Shown piece by piece: positions 22,851 through 24,426 of a stretch of DNA of 24,426 nt. The stretch is from positions 1 to 24,426 of the forward strand of contig JBGPOP010000050.1 in the NCBI GenBank assembly GCA_041488095.1, written 5' to 3'. Within the stretch, counting starts at the first letter, position 1. The number at the start of each line of letters is the position of its first letter. The notes below the pieces were generated by a model, which worked only from the letters and a program-made list of their open reading frames with translations, did no database searches and had not been told where the DNA came from. Source of the stretch: DASYPQ01 sp041488095 (GTDB lineage: Bacteria; Planctomycetota; UBA1135; GCA-002686595). The position numbers and the translations under genes were made by a program.

Positions 22851-24426
22851 TCAGGGCTTGTATCGCACGCCGCACTGCTGAGGCTGTTCCGTCCGGTGGC
22901 CCCAGAAGTAGCCGTACCCAATCGTGCAGACGGGGAACGAGATCCCCAGTATGTGCGTGTCCGTCTGGCTCTTGAACTCGCTCCACACGCCGGACACGCC
23001 AGGTGTGCGTTGCCATACTCGCCCACACTGTCCGCCGACCCACAGATTACCCGAAGGCGCGATCTCCGCCTCGATCAGCACGGGCGTCTCTCCGATGTCG
23101 TTATGAGAATCGTTCGTCGTGCACTCGGAAAAAGTGGGCAGCGTCGCGTCGGCCAGTGGCGTGAAGGGCCCGAAGTCACTCCCGTTGAACGTCGAGGAAA
23201 GCACCACTCCCTTCCGGAATCCTGTGAGGATATGGTACTCGTCTCCGACCGCATAGGCCGTGTTACCGACGATGACCACGTCACTCAGGGTCGAGAAGTA
23301 GTTGGGTGTTGCGGGGCTGATGTTCGTCCAGGTGACCACGCCCCCGATCTTCTTGTATTGGTAGGCCACTGCACGCAGCGGCTGGCCGAGCGGCTCGGGG
23401 CCGCGCCCGACGAAGATTCCGGTCGTCAAGTCCTTGAACGCAACGCCATTGATCTGGAAGTCAGTGGGTTGACTTGGGGTGCCGCCTGGGCCCGGCGGCA
23501 TGTACTGCGACCAGGTGGCTCCGTCGTCGCGCGAGTGGAGGATCAAGCCGAATTGCCCGGCGGCCCAGTAGTCGGCCTTACCGGTCAAGATGATGATGCC
23601 GGCGAACGCAACATCGAACAGAGAGCCGGTAACGCCGCCCTGACCGAGCGTAATCGAGGCGGGCAGCCAGTTTGGCGCCCCCCCGGTGAGCGTGTAGAGG
23701 ATCGTCGGTAGCCCCGGGTAGGGAGTGTGTCCGACCGCCACCCCATGCTGGGTGTCCGCGAAGGTGATCCCGCGGAGCAGTTGCGCGTATTGGTTAGGCG
23801 CTTGGAAGGTGTGGTCCCAATTGACCCCCCCGTCCACTGTCCTTCCGATCCGCGCGAACTGGCCGGCCTGGAAGCCGGTCTCGCCCGCAGTGACATCTAT
23901 GAAATGTACGTCTTGTATCCTCCACGGCTGTTGGTGCACCGTCGAAGGCGGCGTGCTCGGCCCATTATTGAGCGAATCGCTCCAGTCCTGCCCGCCGTTG
24001 GTCGTCTCACGCAGAGTTCCCCCGAGTCCAACAATCAGGCCGATCCCAGTGGAGCCGTTGCCTCCATTCGTGCTCGCACCGTACATCGGGAGCGTCACCA
24101 CCGTGTTGGATACAGAACCGTCGTAAATCGACCCATGCTGGGTGCGGTCCTGCCACACGCCGGTGACTGGATCGCGACGTACTGTCTCGCCCCCGTAGCC
24201 ACAGGCAATCCCGGTGTTGTCAGCATGAAACATTGCGTCTCCATACAACGCTGGAAACTGCGCGAGGCGGTAAATAGAGTTGTGGTGTGGATAGCTTACA
24301 TATCCCGGGTCACTCGCGCAATCATGGAATCCCGGCTGACCGGGACACTGGCACTCGTGCGTGTCCTTCTTCCAGTGTACTCCGTCATCCGTGGAGGAGA
24401 AGATCATTCCGCAATCGTGGTAGATA
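22851..24426 (-). CDS. Ycf48/BNR-repeat-like protein, 5' end beyond the window
   Basis: The N-terminus is cut by the window edge. The frame is open to the last base, and the residues before the first internal Met (YHDCG then MIFSSTDDGVHW) read as real coding sequence, so the true start lies outside. At least 524 codons are visible. Asp-box/BNR-type turns recur: SSTDDGVHW, TNGGQDWSDS, TVDGGVNWDH, SRDDGATWSQ. The spacing and surrounding strands (GIACGYGG, GIGLIVGLGGTLRET, HGVAVGHTPYPG, GIFVGRGPEPLG) match Ycf48/Hcf136-like or sialidase-type propellers. No catalytic sialidase residues are evident, so it is probably a secreted binding protein. Several Cys residues (HECQCPGQPGFHDC near the visible start) suggest disulfides and export. 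The stop overlaps the first possible ATG of the FG-GAP gene. Confidence 0.8.
   Translation of the reverse strand, partial: IYHDCGMIFSSTDDGVHWKKDTHECQCPGQPGFHDCASDPGYVSYPHHNSIYRLAQFPALYGDAMFHADNTGIACGYGGETVRRDPVTGVWQDRTQHGSIYDGSVSNTVVTLPMYGASTNGGNGSTGIGLIVGLGGTLRETTNGGQDWSDSLNNGPSTPPSTVHQQPWRIQDVHFIDVTAGETGFQAGQFARIGRTVDGGVNWDHTFQAPNQYAQLLRGITFADTQHGVAVGHTPYPGLPTILYTLTGGAPNWLPASITLGQGGVTGSLFDVAFAGIIILTGKADYWAAGQFGLILHSRDDGATWSQYMPPGPGGTPSQPTDFQINGVAFKDLTTGIFVGRGPEPLGQPLRAVAYQYKKIGGVVTWTNISPATPNYFSTLSDVVIVGNTAYAVGDEYHILTGFRKGVVLSSTFNGSDFGPFTPLADATLPTFSECTTNDSHNDIGETPVLIEAEIAPSGNLWVGGQCGRVWQRTPGVSGVWSEFKSQTDTHILGISFPVCTIGYGYFWGHRTEQPQQCGVRYKP

Overview
The window is GC-rich bacterial chromosome, most likely from an uncultured or environmental member of the Planctomycetota. 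This is inferred from the gene mix: an FGly-type sulfatase lipoprotein, a DUF1573 lipoprotein, HEAT-repeat and prenyltransferase-repeat secreted proteins, and large secreted beta-propeller proteins ending in a Cys-rich domain with a final ...WYRD...TP motif that I associate with marine planctomycetes of the Poly30/Saltatorellus type. No rRNA, tRNA, CRISPR array or intact mobile element was recognised.

Left part (1-3650): a tight minus-strand operon in the order pxpB, pxpC, MFS permease, pxpA, with 4-11 bp overlaps. It encodes the three-subunit prokaryotic 5-oxoprolinase, which hydrolyses pyroglutamate to glutamate, and a probable uptake permease. Two copies of an 11-bp direct repeat lie just upstream of pxpB.

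Region 3650-9780: small and surface-protein genes separated by copies of a dispersed repeat. A YcxB-like membrane protein (minus), a membrane-anchored protein with carboxypeptidase-regulatory-like modules (plus) and a seven-bladed TolB/PD40 propeller protein (minus) are punctuated by three same-orientation repeat copies. Two of these carry the decayed C-terminal end of what looks like an IS91-family transposase; the third is diverged and has lost it.

Region 9780-21000: denser, chromosome-like gene order. It holds tyrS, a GT-C membrane glycosyltransferase plus DUF1573 lipoprotein operon (minus), a divergent sulfatase plus alpha-toroid-repeat protein operon (plus), an SGNH/GDSL hydrolase with an N-terminal membrane anchor (minus), and a small three-helix membrane protein followed by a HEAT-repeat protein with a C-terminal glutamine-amidotransferase-like domain (plus).

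Right end (21121-24426): a lower-GC minus-strand pair, a Ycf48/BNR-repeat protein cut by the window edge and an FG-GAP propeller protein. The FG-GAP protein ends in the same kind of Cys-rich C-terminal domain as the TolB-like protein 12 kb away. No complete novel defence or biosynthetic system is evident. The most interesting signals are the IS91-tail repeat family, the shared C-terminal module on unrelated propellers, the HEAT/GATase fusion, and an SGNH hydrolase whose DxxH motif reads HxxH.
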